A program made the translations under genes and the position numbers. The notes under the pieces are model-generated. The model was not told the DNA's origin. It did no database searches and was given only the letters and a program-made list of their open reading frames with translations. A stretch of DNA of 19,593 nt from Flavobacteriaceae bacterium (GTDB lineage Bacteria > Bacteroidota > Bacteroidia > Flavobacteriales > Flavobacteriaceae). Positions 1 to 7,610 of the stretch are shown piece after piece; the stretch's first letter is position 1, and every line of letters starts with the position of its first letter. The stretch spans positions 1-19,593 of the forward strand of contig JAAZVG010000010.1 in assembly GCA_018623655.1 (NCBI GenBank), in the 5' to 3' direction.

Positions 1-585
1 GACATCTAATACTACTGGAGCGTATTGCTTCATTGTCGGTATTCCTCTATAATCAATGACTAAATCTTGGTATCCAAACATTGACCCTCGCTCTGTGATC
101 CAGCTCTTATGATTTCCAGCGTCACTTATTTTCTGAACAGCAAATTGCATGCTTTCAGGGCTCATAAACTGGCCCTTTTTCAAATTGACCACCTTGCCTG
201 TTTCTGCCGCTGCGGTAAGTAAATCGGTTTGTCGCACGAGAAAAGCAGGTATTTGTAACGCATCTACATATTCGGCTGCCAGGGCTGCATCAGATTCTTT
301 ATGAATATCTGTAAGGGTAGGAACTGAAAAGGTCTCAGATACTTTTCGAAGAATCTTCAGTGCTTTTTCATCTCCAATTCCTGTAAATGAGTCTACTCTG
401 CTACGGTTGGCCTTTTTAAAACTTCCTTTAAAGAAATAAGGGATTTTATACTTCTCGGTAATCGTTACCAGTTTTTCGGCAATTCTAAGGGCCATTTCTT
501 CTCCTTCAATAGCACAAGGACCGGCAATTAAAAAGAATTGTTTGGACTCAAGATGTTTAAGGTTAGGAACGTCGAAATTCTTCAT
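1..585 (-). CDS. kdsA: 3-deoxy-8-phosphooctulonate (KDO-8-P) synthase, 5' part
   Basis: Condenses phosphoenolpyruvate with arabinose-5-phosphate to KDO-8-phosphate in the cytoplasm, the first committed step of KDO synthesis for the LPS inner core. The first 195 residues are visible and the remaining C-terminal part (family length about 270-280) lies beyond the left edge. Reading from the ATG at 585, recognisable family segments are FLIAGPCAIE near residue 18, FFKGSFKKANRS near 50, PTLTDIH near 90, QIPAFLVRQTDLL near 110, VNLKKGQFMSPE near 130 and ERGSMFGYQDLVIDYRG near 165. KANRS and RQTDLL belong to the PEP/sugar-phosphate site of KdsA and separate it from DAHP synthases. There is no stop inside the visible part. 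The gene diverges from typA; a TAccTTTG box (617-624) sits 32 bp upstream of the start. The identification is firm. Confidence 0.95.
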   Translation of the reverse strand, partial: MKNFDVPNLKHLESKQFFLIAGPCAIEGEEMALRIAEKLVTITEKYKIPYFFKGSFKKANRSRVDSFTGIGDEKALKILRKVSETFSVPTLTDIHKESDAALAAEYVDALQIPAFLVRQTDLLTAAAETGKVVNLKKGQFMSPESMQFAVQKISDAGNHKSWITERGSMFGYQDLVIDYRGIPTMKQYAPVVLDV

Positions 586-616
586 AAAAAATGCGATGTT
601 TTAGCATTGAATGTAT

Positions 617-624
617 CAAAGGTA
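617..624 (-). promoter_or_regulatory. kdsA: -7 promoter element for kdsA
   Basis: Read on the minus strand this is TACCTTTG, a full match to the Bacteroidota -7 consensus TAnnTTTG, ending 31 bp before the kdsA ATG. I do not see a good TTG at the expected -33 spacing. The call rests on the consensus match and its position. Confidence 0.5.
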
Positions 625-656
625 CTTTTTATTCACTTCTCGGTGTAAAATACAAC

Positions 657-664
657 TATATTTG
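657..664 (+). promoter_or_regulatory. typA: -7 promoter element for typA
   Basis: TATATTTG matches TAnnTTTG exactly and ends 33 bp before the preferred typA start at 698. No clear -33 TTTG is visible. Transcription starting here would begin downstream of the in-frame upstream start at 611, which supports the 698 start. Confidence 0.6.
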
Positions 665-697
665 CGCCGCCTAAGGGCACATACACGCACGTATTCT

Positions 698-2497
698 ATG
701 AAAACCATCAAGAACATCGCGATTATCGCACACGTTGACCACGGCAAGACTACTTTGGTTGATAAGATCATGTATCACTGTCAACTCTTCAGAGAGAATG
801 AAAATAAGGGGGACCTTATTCTTGATAATAATGATCTCGAGCGCGAGCGTGGAATTACCATTGTATCTAAAAACGTATCGGTGATCTACAAGGGAATGAA
901 GATTAACATTATCGACACTCCTGGTCACGCTGATTTTGGTGGTGAGGTAGAGCGTGTTTTAAACATGGCTGACGGGGTGTTACTACTTGTAGATGCCTTT
1001 GAAGGCCCAATGCCACAAACTCGTTTTGTGCTTCAAAAAGCAATTAGCTTAGGTCTTAAGCCCTGTGTGGTTGTAAATAAGGTAGATAAAGAGAATTGTA
1101 CCCCAGACGAGGTGCATGAGAAGGTGTTTGATTTGATGTTCGAATTGGGGGCAGAAGAGTGGCAACTAGATTTCCCAACGGTTTATGGTTCGGCTAAAAA
1201 TGGTTGGATGAGCGATGATTGGAAGAACCCAACTACGACGATTGAGCCTCTTTTAGATATGGTAGTTGAGCATATTCCAGAATTTCAACCTGAAGAGGGA
1301 ACGACTCAAATGCTGATCACTTCGTTAGACTACTCTTCTTTTACGGGAAGAATTGCGATCGGACGCCTACAGCGCGGTAAAATTTCTGAAGGTCAACAAG
1401 TTACTTTGGTTAAAAGAGATGGTACCCAGATCAAGACGCGCGTTAAAGAGGTATTTACTTTTGAAGGACTAGGTCGCCAGAAAGTTACTGAGGTAAAGGC
1501 AGGTGATATTTGTGCAATTGTTGGTATGGAAGGTTTTGAAATTGGTGATACCGTCGCAGATTTTGAAAACCCTGAGGGTCTTCCTTCTATTGCGATTGAT
1601 GAACCGACAATGAGTATGTTGTTTACCATTAACGATAGCCCGTTCTTTGGGAAAGACGGTAAATATGTTACTTCGAGGCACATTAAGGAGCGTTTAGAAA
1701 AGGAATTAGAAAAAAACCTTGCCCTTCGAGTGGAGCCAACCGATAGCGCAGATCGTTTTGTAGTATATGGCCGTGGGGTACTTCATCTATCGGTATTAAT
1801 CGAAACCATGCGAAGAGAAGGCTACGAGATACAGATCGGACAACCTCAAGTAATCATCAAAGAAATCGATGGAGTGAAGTGCGAGCCTGTGGAGCAATTG
1901 ACAATTGATCTTCCTGAAGAAGTTTCAGGTAAGGCTGTTGAAATGGTTTCTGTGCGTAAAGGAGAGATGATTAGCATGGAATCTCGTGGAGCCCGAATGT
2001 TTATTGAGTTTATTATTCCTTCTCGAGGTATCATTGGTTTAAGAAATCAGTTACTTACAGCTACTGCTGGAGAGGCAATTATGGCTCACCGATATTTGGA
2101 GTATCAGCCTATCAAGGGTTCTATTCCTGGCCGAATCAACGGCTCCATGGTATCTCTTGAGAATGGTACTGCTATCCCTTATTCGATCGATAAACTTCAA
2201 GAGAGAGGTACGTTCTTTATTGATCCGGGAGAGGATATTTACGAAGGTCAGGTAATTGGTGAAAATTCTCGTGCAGACGATATGGGCGTGAATATTACAA
2301 AAACCAAGAAGCTTACTAACGTTCGTGCTTCAGGATCAGATGATAAGGCTCGAATTGTGCCTGCGATTAAGTTTTCTTTGGAGCAGGCTTTAGAGTATAT
2401 CCAGAAAGATGAATATGTGGAGGTGACTCCGAATCACTTAAGACTTCGAAAGATCTTATTGAAAGAGACCGATAGAAAACGGTCAAAGGCTATTTAA
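698..2497 (+). CDS. typA: Ribosome-binding GTPase TypA/BipA
   Basis: Translational GTPase of the EF-G-like superfamily that binds the 70S ribosome and is linked to 50S assembly and stress or cold adaptation. The 599-residue product is of normal family length. The G domain shows G1 AHVDHGKT at 11-18, the G2 region RERGITI at 49-55, G3 DTPGH at 73-77 and G4 NKVD at 127-130. Beta-barrel and EF-G domain III/V-like regions follow, including RGVLHLSVLIETMRREG and a BipA-type C-terminal domain (SRGIIGLRNQLL, then the GRINGSMVS stretch). The frame is open upstream to an ATG at 611, but the family begins at MKTIKNIAIIAHVDH and the promoter box at 657-664 lies between the two candidates, so I start at 698. 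The gene diverges from kdsA, and its last 8 bases overlap the convergent glucokinase gene. Confidence 0.97.
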   Translation: MKTIKNIAIIAHVDHGKTTLVDKIMYHCQLFRENENKGDLILDNNDLERERGITIVSKNVSVIYKGMKINIIDTPGHADFGGEVERVLNMADGVLLLVDAFEGPMPQTRFVLQKAISLGLKPCVVVNKVDKENCTPDEVHEKVFDLMFELGAEEWQLDFPTVYGSAKNGWMSDDWKNPTTTIEPLLDMVVEHIPEFQPEEGTTQMLITSLDYSSFTGRIAIGRLQRGKISEGQQVTLVKRDGTQIKTRVKEVFTFEGLGRQKVTEVKAGDICAIVGMEGFEIGDTVADFENPEGLPSIAIDEPTMSMLFTINDSPFFGKDGKYVTSRHIKERLEKELEKNLALRVEPTDSADRFVVYGRGVLHLSVLIETMRREGYEIQIGQPQVIIKEIDGVKCEPVEQLTIDLPEEVSGKAVEMVSVRKGEMISMESRGARMFIEFIIPSRGIIGLRNQLLTATAGEAIMAHRYLEYQPIKGSIPGRINGSMVSLENGTAIPYSIDKLQERGTFFIDPGEDIYEGQVIGENSRADDMGVNITKTKKLTNVRASGSDDKARIVPAIKFSLEQALEYIQKDEYVEVTPNHLRLRKILLKETDRKRSKAI

Positions 2498-3221
2498 CCG
2501 CAGCTGCTGCTCCGACAATACCCGCATTATTTTTAAGTGCCGCAACCTTGATGGGGGTTTTTGATTTAATCAGATGTTCGTATTCATTAAAGCGCTTTGA
2601 CAATCCACCACCTAATATGAATAGATCAGGGGCCACTAGTAGCTCAGTTATTTTTAAAAACTTACTAAATCTTAATGCCCATTCTTCGATTTCTAGACCT
2701 TCACGTTGCATTGCGTTATTTGAGGCCCATTCTTCGATTTTTTTGAACTTCTTGTAAGGGATTTGGCCTAGTTCGAAATTGGGAATAAGCTCACCATTGT
2801 AGAAGGCACCACTTCCTAGGCCTGTCCCTATAGTGATCATAATAACGAGACCTTTCTCTCCTTTACCTACACCGTAATTCATAGTAGCATATCCTGCTGC
2901 ATCTGCGTCATTGACTACTGTAAATTCTAATCCTGTCTCTTTTTTGAATATTTCGCTTACATTTTCATTTTTCCAAGACTTGTGTAAGTTTCCACTTGAT
3001 AGACAGATTCCGTTTTTTATAATCGTCGGAAAACCAGCTCCCACTCTGCCTTTATAGTCGAAGTGAGTTACAATTTTGCTCACCGCTTTAGCCATGCTTT
3101 TGGGATTTCTTTTTTGAGGAGTAGGTACTCTAAATCGATCTGAAACGAGTTCTCCAGTTGTGGGGTCTACAAGAGCCCCTTTCATCCCTGTTCCACCAAT
3201 ATCAATACCAAGTATGGCCAT
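2490..3221 (-). CDS. ppgK: Polyphosphate glucokinase-like ROK-family kinase
   Basis: Probably phosphorylates glucose to glucose-6-phosphate using inorganic polyphosphate and/or ATP, feeding glycolysis. The 243-residue protein has the ROK/hexokinase fold motifs: phosphate-1 loop GIDIGGTGMKG at 5-15, catalytic Asp105 in NDADAAGYA, phosphate-2 loop ITIGTGLGSG at 129-138, PNFELG at 147-152, adenosine-site LGGGLSKR at 203-210 and a NNAGIVGAA end. NDADAAG and the TPIKVAALKNNAGIVGAA tail resemble polyphosphate glucokinases rather than NagC-type repressors: there is no helix-turn-helix domain and no Cys-rich zinc motif. The residue after ELG is Gln. The gene lies 38 bp downstream of the ftsE-like gene on the same strand and is probably cotranscribed. 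Its TAG stop overlaps the typA end by 8 bp. Family is certain; phosphate-donor preference is inferred. Confidence 0.88.
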   Translation of the reverse strand: MAILGIDIGGTGMKGALVDPTTGELVSDRFRVPTPQKRNPKSMAKAVSKIVTHFDYKGRVGAGFPTIIKNGICLSSGNLHKSWKNENVSEIFKKETGLEFTVVNDADAAGYATMNYGVGKGEKGLVIMITIGTGLGSGAFYNGELIPNFELGQIPYKKFKKIEEWASNNAMQREGLEIEEWALRFSKFLKITELLVAPDLFILGGGLSKRFNEYEHLIKSKTPIKVAALKNNAGIVGAAAAVK

Positions 3222-3259
3222 AAATAATTGTTTTAACGGCTTACAAATAAATAGAATTT

Positions 3260-3949
3260 TTAAGAACCAACAGATTCTAGACGATGAATCTCTTGATTTT
3301 CACAACGAATAACAGGGTGATTATATCTTTTAATGAGTCGGTAATCGTGAGTAGCGAGAATCACCGTGTTACCCTTTTTATGGAGTTCTTCAAGCAAATC
3401 CATTACCTCTAGAGCGGTCTCTGGATCGAGATTGCCTGTAGGTTCATCCGCGATTATGAGCTCTGGATCGTTAAGGAGCGCGCGAGCTATTGCAACACGC
3501 TGTTTTTCTCCGCCAGAAAGGTGATGAATAAATCGTTCTTGCTTACCAGAGATTCCAACTTTTTCCAAAGTTTCTAAAATGCGATTCTTGCGGTCGGTCT
3601 TCGATTTCCACCCGGTTGCTTTGAGTACGACATCAAGATTGTCAAAAACATTTCGATCATCGAGTAGTCTAAAGTCTTGAAACACTATTCCTAACTTTCT
3701 TCTTAGGGTTGGGAGTTCACTTTCTCTAAGTTTTGTTAAATCGAAGGTTTTAAAACGCGCCGATCCTGTACTGATATGAGTATCTCCGTAGATGGCCTTT
3801 AATAAACTGCTTTTTCCAGAGCCTGTTTTTCCGATTAAAAAAAGGTAGTCTCCTTTAGTTACTTCAAGGGATACCTTTTTTAAAATTACCTCATTTCTAA
3901 TTCCAATATCGGCAGATTGTAAGCTTAGTAGAAGCTGGTTTGAACCCAT
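3260..3949 (-). CDS. ftsE: FtsE-like ABC transporter ATP-binding protein
   Basis: Cytoplasmic ATPase of an FtsEX-type ABC complex, which in other bacteria couples the divisome to peptidoglycan hydrolase activation. The 229-residue product is a single nucleotide-binding domain: Walker A GKTGSGKS at 40-47, Q-loop Gln91 (VFQDFRLL), signature LSGGEKQ at 144-150, Walker B LIIADEP at 164-170 with catalytic Glu169, D-loop GNLDPE and switch His201. The YLFLIGKTGSGKSSLLK region is typical of Bacteroidota FtsE. The frame stays open to a TTG at 3979, but the ATG at 3949 fits family length. No ftsX lies beside it, so the membrane partner must be elsewhere. The polyphosphate-glucokinase-like gene follows after 38 bp. 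An ABC ATPase of the related LolD/MacB group is the alternative. Confidence 0.85.
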   Translation of the reverse strand: MGSNQLLLSLQSADIGIRNEVILKKVSLEVTKGDYLFLIGKTGSGKSSLLKAIYGDTHISTGSARFKTFDLTKLRESELPTLRRKLGIVFQDFRLLDDRNVFDNLDVVLKATGWKSKTDRKNRILETLEKVGISGKQERFIHHLSGGEKQRVAIARALLNDPELIIADEPTGNLDPETALEVMDLLEELHKKGNTVILATHDYRLIKRYNHPVIRCENQEIHRLESVGS

Positions 3950-3967
3950 AATTGTGTTTTGATCCTC

Positions 3968-3994
3968 TAAAGTTAGCAAATAGGGAACTTACAA
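3968..3994 (-). promoter_or_regulatory. Candidate promoter for ftsE-ppgK
   Basis: On the minus strand there is TTG (3992-3994), a 16-bp gap, then TAACTTTA (3968-3975), one mismatch from TAnnTTTG. It ends 18 bp before the ftsE ATG. The spacing is slightly short, so this is tentative. Confidence 0.35.
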
Positions 3995-4024
3995 TTTGGG
4001 TGTTGTTTAGATCATCTAGGTTTT
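3995..4024 (+). promoter_or_regulatory. Candidate promoter for the amidohydrolase gene
   Basis: TTTG (3995-3998), an 18-bp gap, then TAGGTTTT (4017-4024), one mismatch from TAnnTTTG. The spacing suits a Bacteroidota -33/-7 promoter. It directly abuts the divergent ftsE -33 candidate. A start point near 4030 would favour the translation start at 4056 over 4035. Confidence 0.45.
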
Positions 4025-4055
4025 TACTATTTTCATGCTCCAAATTTTTACTGCT

Positions 4056-5678
4056 ATGAATTTTAGGTTAATTGCATTGGGAATGCTCCTTGTCTGTGCC
4101 TCGTGTCTAAGTAAAGTTGAGGTGGATACTGTCGTGTTTAATGGACAGATCTATGCACTCGATTCGGTGAATACAACCTACACTGCAATGGTTATTGATA
4201 AGGGCCGAATCGTTACGCTAGGTACAGATGATTTGAAAAATCGTTTTTTGGCGAAAAAGTTTATTGATTTAGAGGGTAAAGCAGTTGTCCCAGGGCTTAT
4301 TGATGCACATAGTCATTTTTATGGGCTTGGTTTAGGAACACTTCATGTGGATCTTGTGGGAACTGAAAGTATCGAAGAAATACTCAATCGTATTGATACT
4401 TTTAGGTCTCAGAATAAAGATGTTGCTTTTATTTATGGTCGCGGATGGGATCAAAACGATTGGGAGACTAAGGAGTTTCCTACTCGCTATGACTTAGATC
4501 GTCGATTTTATGATCTACCAGTAGTTCTTGAGCGAATTGATGGACACGCCTATTGGGTAAATTCTGAGGCCATAAAGCTGGCAAAAATTGATACAGATAC
4601 CCCAAGTAAAGGCGGAGCTATAATTACCCTAGATGATGAACCTTCTGGGATTTTAGTTGATGGTCCGATGCGCTTTATAGATGCAGTGATGCCACCTCCG
4701 AGCAGGGATCAACAGATCAAAGGTTTATTAGCTGCTCAAGAGATTTGTTTTGATTATGGGCTTACTACCGTCAGTGATGCGGGTATTTCAAAAGATGTTA
4801 TTCATTTAATAGACTCGCTTCAAAAGGAAGATCTATTGAAGATTCGTCTTTATGCGATGGTCAGTAATACAGAAGCAGACGTGAACTATTTTTTAAGTAA
4901 GGGACCTTACAAAACGGAACGCCTTAATGTGAGCTCAGTAAAGGTGTATGGCGATGGTGCCTTAGGATCTAGAGGTGCAGCGCTTAAACGACCCTATGCC
5001 GATGCACCAGGACATTTTGGAGCGTTTGTCACCCCTGTGAATGAAATGAGAGCGATTGCAGAACGACTTATTGATTCTGATTTTCAAATGAACACCCATG
5101 CGATCGGAGATGCGGCAAACTTCGAGGTGCTTTCGATTTACCAAGACCTGCTTAGCGGAGAACAAGATCGAAGATGGAGAATTGAACATGCTCAAATTGT
5201 CGATGAGCTTGACTTTTCACTTTTCGCTAAGGGTGTGATTCCTTCTGTTCAACCTACACATGCTACCAGCGATATGTATTGGGCTGAGGATCGCTTAGGA
5301 CACGAGCGTATGGTTGGGGCCTATGCCTATCAAACCCTTTTAGCAAAATCGGGAATCGTTGCTTTAGGAACTGATTTTCCTGTAGAATCTGTGAATCCGT
5401 ATTATACTTTTTATGCTGCGGTGGCTCGTAAAGATCTTGAAGGATATCCGGATGCCGGATTCATTCCAGAGCAGTCGCTCACAAGAGAACAAGCATTGCG
5501 CGGGATGACAGAATGGGCAGCTTATGCTCAATTTGAGGAGAATGAAAAGGGCAGGCTTTTACCAGGTTTTTTTGCTGATTTCACTGTCTTGTCTGCGGAT
5601 TTAATGACTGCTTCAGAGAAGGATCTTCCAATGATCAAAGCAGAGATGGTGTTTATTGGCGGTGAACAAGTCAAGTAA
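4056..5678 (+). CDS. Lipoprotein metal-dependent amidohydrolase (YtcJ-like)
   Basis: Amidohydrolase_3-family hydrolase, probably anchored in the envelope; its substrate is unknown. The product has 540 residues. MNFRLIALGMLLVCASC at the start looks like a lipoprotein signal with acylated Cys17, although position -3 is Cys rather than the usual Leu. After a short N-terminal beta region come the metal-binding HxH at 85-87 (IDAHSHF), GRGWDQNDW, DGHAYWVNS, the KVYGDGALGSRGAA strand with the Lys expected to bridge metals, the metal-ligand motifs NTHAIGDAA and RIEHAQ, and the catalytic Asp in ALGTDFPVE. These are the hallmarks of YtcJ/exoenzyme-regulatory-type amidohydrolases. The frame is open to an ATG at 4035, but the 4056 start gives a compact signal peptide and fits the upstream promoter. 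It appears monocistronic, with 148 bp before asnB. Confidence 0.88.
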   Translation: MNFRLIALGMLLVCASCLSKVEVDTVVFNGQIYALDSVNTTYTAMVIDKGRIVTLGTDDLKNRFLAKKFIDLEGKAVVPGLIDAHSHFYGLGLGTLHVDLVGTESIEEILNRIDTFRSQNKDVAFIYGRGWDQNDWETKEFPTRYDLDRRFYDLPVVLERIDGHAYWVNSEAIKLAKIDTDTPSKGGAIITLDDEPSGILVDGPMRFIDAVMPPPSRDQQIKGLLAAQEICFDYGLTTVSDAGISKDVIHLIDSLQKEDLLKIRLYAMVSNTEADVNYFLSKGPYKTERLNVSSVKVYGDGALGSRGAALKRPYADAPGHFGAFVTPVNEMRAIAERLIDSDFQMNTHAIGDAANFEVLSIYQDLLSGEQDRRWRIEHAQIVDELDFSLFAKGVIPSVQPTHATSDMYWAEDRLGHERMVGAYAYQTLLAKSGIVALGTDFPVESVNPYYTFYAAVARKDLEGYPDAGFIPEQSLTREQALRGMTEWAAYAQFEENEKGRLLPGFFADFTVLSADLMTASEKDLPMIKAEMVFIGGEQVK

Positions 5679-5826
5679 CGATAATAAACCTTCTGGTTCA
5701 AAAGAGAACATTTAGATTTCACTTTTTATAATAATCACTTTTTTTAATTACATTTTATAACTGTTTAACCTATAAAGATTTAGGTTTTAAAGTTTAAAAT
5801 TCATTTTTGCTTCAAATATTTAAAAA

Positions 5827-7491
5827 ATGTGTGGAATTGTAGCAAGTTTTGATTATCAGAAAGTAGAAGCGGATCAACGCAGTCAGCTTTTAGAGATGTC
5901 GAAAAAGATCAGGCACAGAGGTCCTGACTGGAGTGGAATTTTTAGCGACAATCATGCCGTTTTAGCGCATGAACGTTTAGCGATTGTTGACCCGGCTTCG
6001 GGAAAACAACCTCTATTTAATAAGGAGCAGACATTAGTGTTAGCTGCAAACGGTGAGATATATAATCACCGCGATCTCAGAGCGCAAGTAGGTGATAGCT
6101 ATGAATTTCTTACGCAATCTGATTGTGAAGTAATTCTTGGTCTTTATGACAGCGAAGGCATTTCATTTTTGGATAAACTCAATGGTATTTTTGGTTTCGC
6201 ACTTTATGATAAGGCAAAGAATGATTACCTCATTGCCCGCGATCACATGGGTATTATTCCACTGTACATGGGTTGGGATGAGGAAGGAGTCTTTTACGTA
6301 GCTTCTGAATTAAAAGCGCTTGAAGGTTTTTGTACTCAGATTGAATTATTTCCACCGGGACATTATAAGACAAGGTCTATGGATAAGCCTGAGCCTTGGT
6401 ATGATCGTGAGTGGAGATCATATGATACGGTAAAAGACAACGAGGCTTCAATTAGTGAGCTTCGAAAAGCGCTTGAGGATGCTGTTGAACGTCAATTAAT
6501 GTCGGATGTGCCTTATGGCGTATTGTTGTCGGGAGGTTTAGATTCTTCGATCACCTCTGCTATTGCTAAGAAGTTTTCTAGTCTTCGTGTAGAAAGCGGA
6601 AACACAGAGGACGCCTGGTGGCCACGTCTTCACTCGTTTGCTGTTGGTCTCAAGGGATCACCCGATCTGGCTGCTGCACAAAAAGTGGCTGATCATATTG
6701 GTACAGTTCATCACGAGATTACTTTTACCATACAGGAGGGTTTAGATGCAATTAAGGATGTAATTTATCATTTAGAAACTTATGATATTACTACCATTAG
6801 AGCTGCCACTCCAATGTATCTCATGGCTCGCGTGATAAAGTCTATGGGTATTAAAATGGTGCTTTCTGGCGAAGGCTCTGATGAATTGTTTGGAGGATAC
6901 TTATATTTTCACAAAGCACCGAACGCCAAAGAATTTCATGAGGAAACCGTGCGCAAATTAGACAAACTCCATATGTACGATTGTTTGAGAGCGAATAAAG
7001 CGCTCTCTGCTTGGGGTATTGAAGGGCGTGTGCCTTTTCTAGACAAGGAGTTCATCGATGTGGCGATGCGTCTTAATCCATCTGAAAAAATGATTACTTC
7101 TGATCGCATGGAGAAGTGGGTATTGAGAAAAGCATTTGAAGATATGCTTCCAGCTGAAGTGGCTTGGAGACAAAAGGAGCAGTTCTCTGATGGGGTAGGT
7201 TACAGCTGGATAGATACACTCAAGGAATTGGTAAATAGTGAAGTTAGTGACAAACAAATGGAGCAGGCTTCATATAAATTTCCGATTCAGACACCACAAA
7301 CTAAAGAGGAGTATTTTTATCGCTCAATCTTTCATTCCCATTTCCCTTCAGATGCTGCTGCTAAGAGCGTTCCTCAGGAGCCTTCTGTGGCTTGTAGTAC
7401 CAAAACTGCATTAGAGTGGGACGAAGCTTTTAAGCAGATGAATGAACCTTCTGGGCGCGCAATAAAAACGGTTCATACAGACGCCTACTAA
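5827..7491 (+). CDS. asnB: Asparagine synthase (glutamine-hydrolysing)
   Basis: Makes asparagine from aspartate, ATP and glutamine in the cytoplasm. At 554 residues it equals the length of E. coli AsnB. The N-terminal class-II glutaminase domain begins MCGI, with Cys2 as nucleophile after Met removal; RHRGPDWSG at 29-37, HERLAIVD at 48-55 and NGEIYNH at 75-81 line the glutamine pocket. The synthetase domain has the PP-loop SGGLDSS at 235-241, a SGEGSDELFGGY motif and GRVPFLDKEF. The start is fixed because Cys must be residue 2. The 148-bp upstream gap is strongly AT-rich; CATTTTTG at 5802-5809 is one mismatch from a -7 box, 17 bp before the ATG. An imperfect inverted repeat downstream (7530-7567) may end transcription. 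No functional partner adjoins it. Confidence 0.96.
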   Translation: MCGIVASFDYQKVEADQRSQLLEMSKKIRHRGPDWSGIFSDNHAVLAHERLAIVDPASGKQPLFNKEQTLVLAANGEIYNHRDLRAQVGDSYEFLTQSDCEVILGLYDSEGISFLDKLNGIFGFALYDKAKNDYLIARDHMGIIPLYMGWDEEGVFYVASELKALEGFCTQIELFPPGHYKTRSMDKPEPWYDREWRSYDTVKDNEASISELRKALEDAVERQLMSDVPYGVLLSGGLDSSITSAIAKKFSSLRVESGNTEDAWWPRLHSFAVGLKGSPDLAAAQKVADHIGTVHHEITFTIQEGLDAIKDVIYHLETYDITTIRAATPMYLMARVIKSMGIKMVLSGEGSDELFGGYLYFHKAPNAKEFHEETVRKLDKLHMYDCLRANKALSAWGIEGRVPFLDKEFIDVAMRLNPSEKMITSDRMEKWVLRKAFEDMLPAEVAWRQKEQFSDGVGYSWIDTLKELVNSEVSDKQMEQASYKFPIQTPQTKEEYFYRSIFHSHFPSDAAAKSVPQEPSVACSTKTALEWDEAFKQMNEPSGRAIKTVHTDAY

Positions 7492-7529
7492 AACTAAGGT
7501 TTGTAAACATATTAATGTTAATAACTTCA

Positions 7530-7567
7530 GGGCTCGGAACGCTTACAAACACAAGTATTCCGGGCTC
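7530..7567 (+). repeat. Imperfect inverted repeat between asnB and gyrB
   Basis: GGGCTCGGAA (7530-7539) can pair with TTCCGGGCTC (7558-7567) over 10 bp including two G-T pairs, around an 18-base loop. Only three T residues follow, so as an asnB terminator it is weak. It ends 7 bp before the gyrB -7 box, so an operator or regulatory role at gyrB is also possible. Confidence 0.4.
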
Positions 7568-7574
7568 TTTCGGT

Positions 7575-7582
7575 TATATTTG
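7575..7582 (+). promoter_or_regulatory. gyrB: -7 promoter element for gyrB
   Basis: TATATTTG, an exact TAnnTTTG match, ends 28 bp before the preferred gyrB ATG at 7611 and is identical to the typA, secDF and folE boxes. No good -33 TTTG is visible; that position is occupied by the inverted repeat. Confidence 0.6.
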
Positions 7583-7610
7583 TAAGAATGCAAAAACCGA
7601 TAATGTAGTT

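Noticed and set aside
611..697. Upstream extension of the typA frame to an ATG at 611
   Set aside because: The extra 29 residues do not resemble the family N-terminus, and the -7 promoter box at 657-664 lies inside them.
1393..1683. 96-codon open frame on the minus strand
   Set aside because: It lies inside typA with no own promoter or domain; it is a shadow of the real gene.
2467..2484. Short hairpin GACCG/CGGTC near the end of typA
   Set aside because: A 5-bp stem with an 8-base loop and no following T run does not qualify as an intrinsic terminator on either strand.
5679..5826. AT-rich gap before asnB as a possible small RNA or leader
   Set aside because: I see no stable hairpin, T-run terminator or recognisable riboswitch; only a near-consensus -7 box at 5802-5809.
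7515..7610. Upstream extension of the gyrB frame to an ATG at 7515
   Set aside because: It would contain the inverted repeat and the -7 promoter box; GyrB homologues start close to the ATG at 7611.
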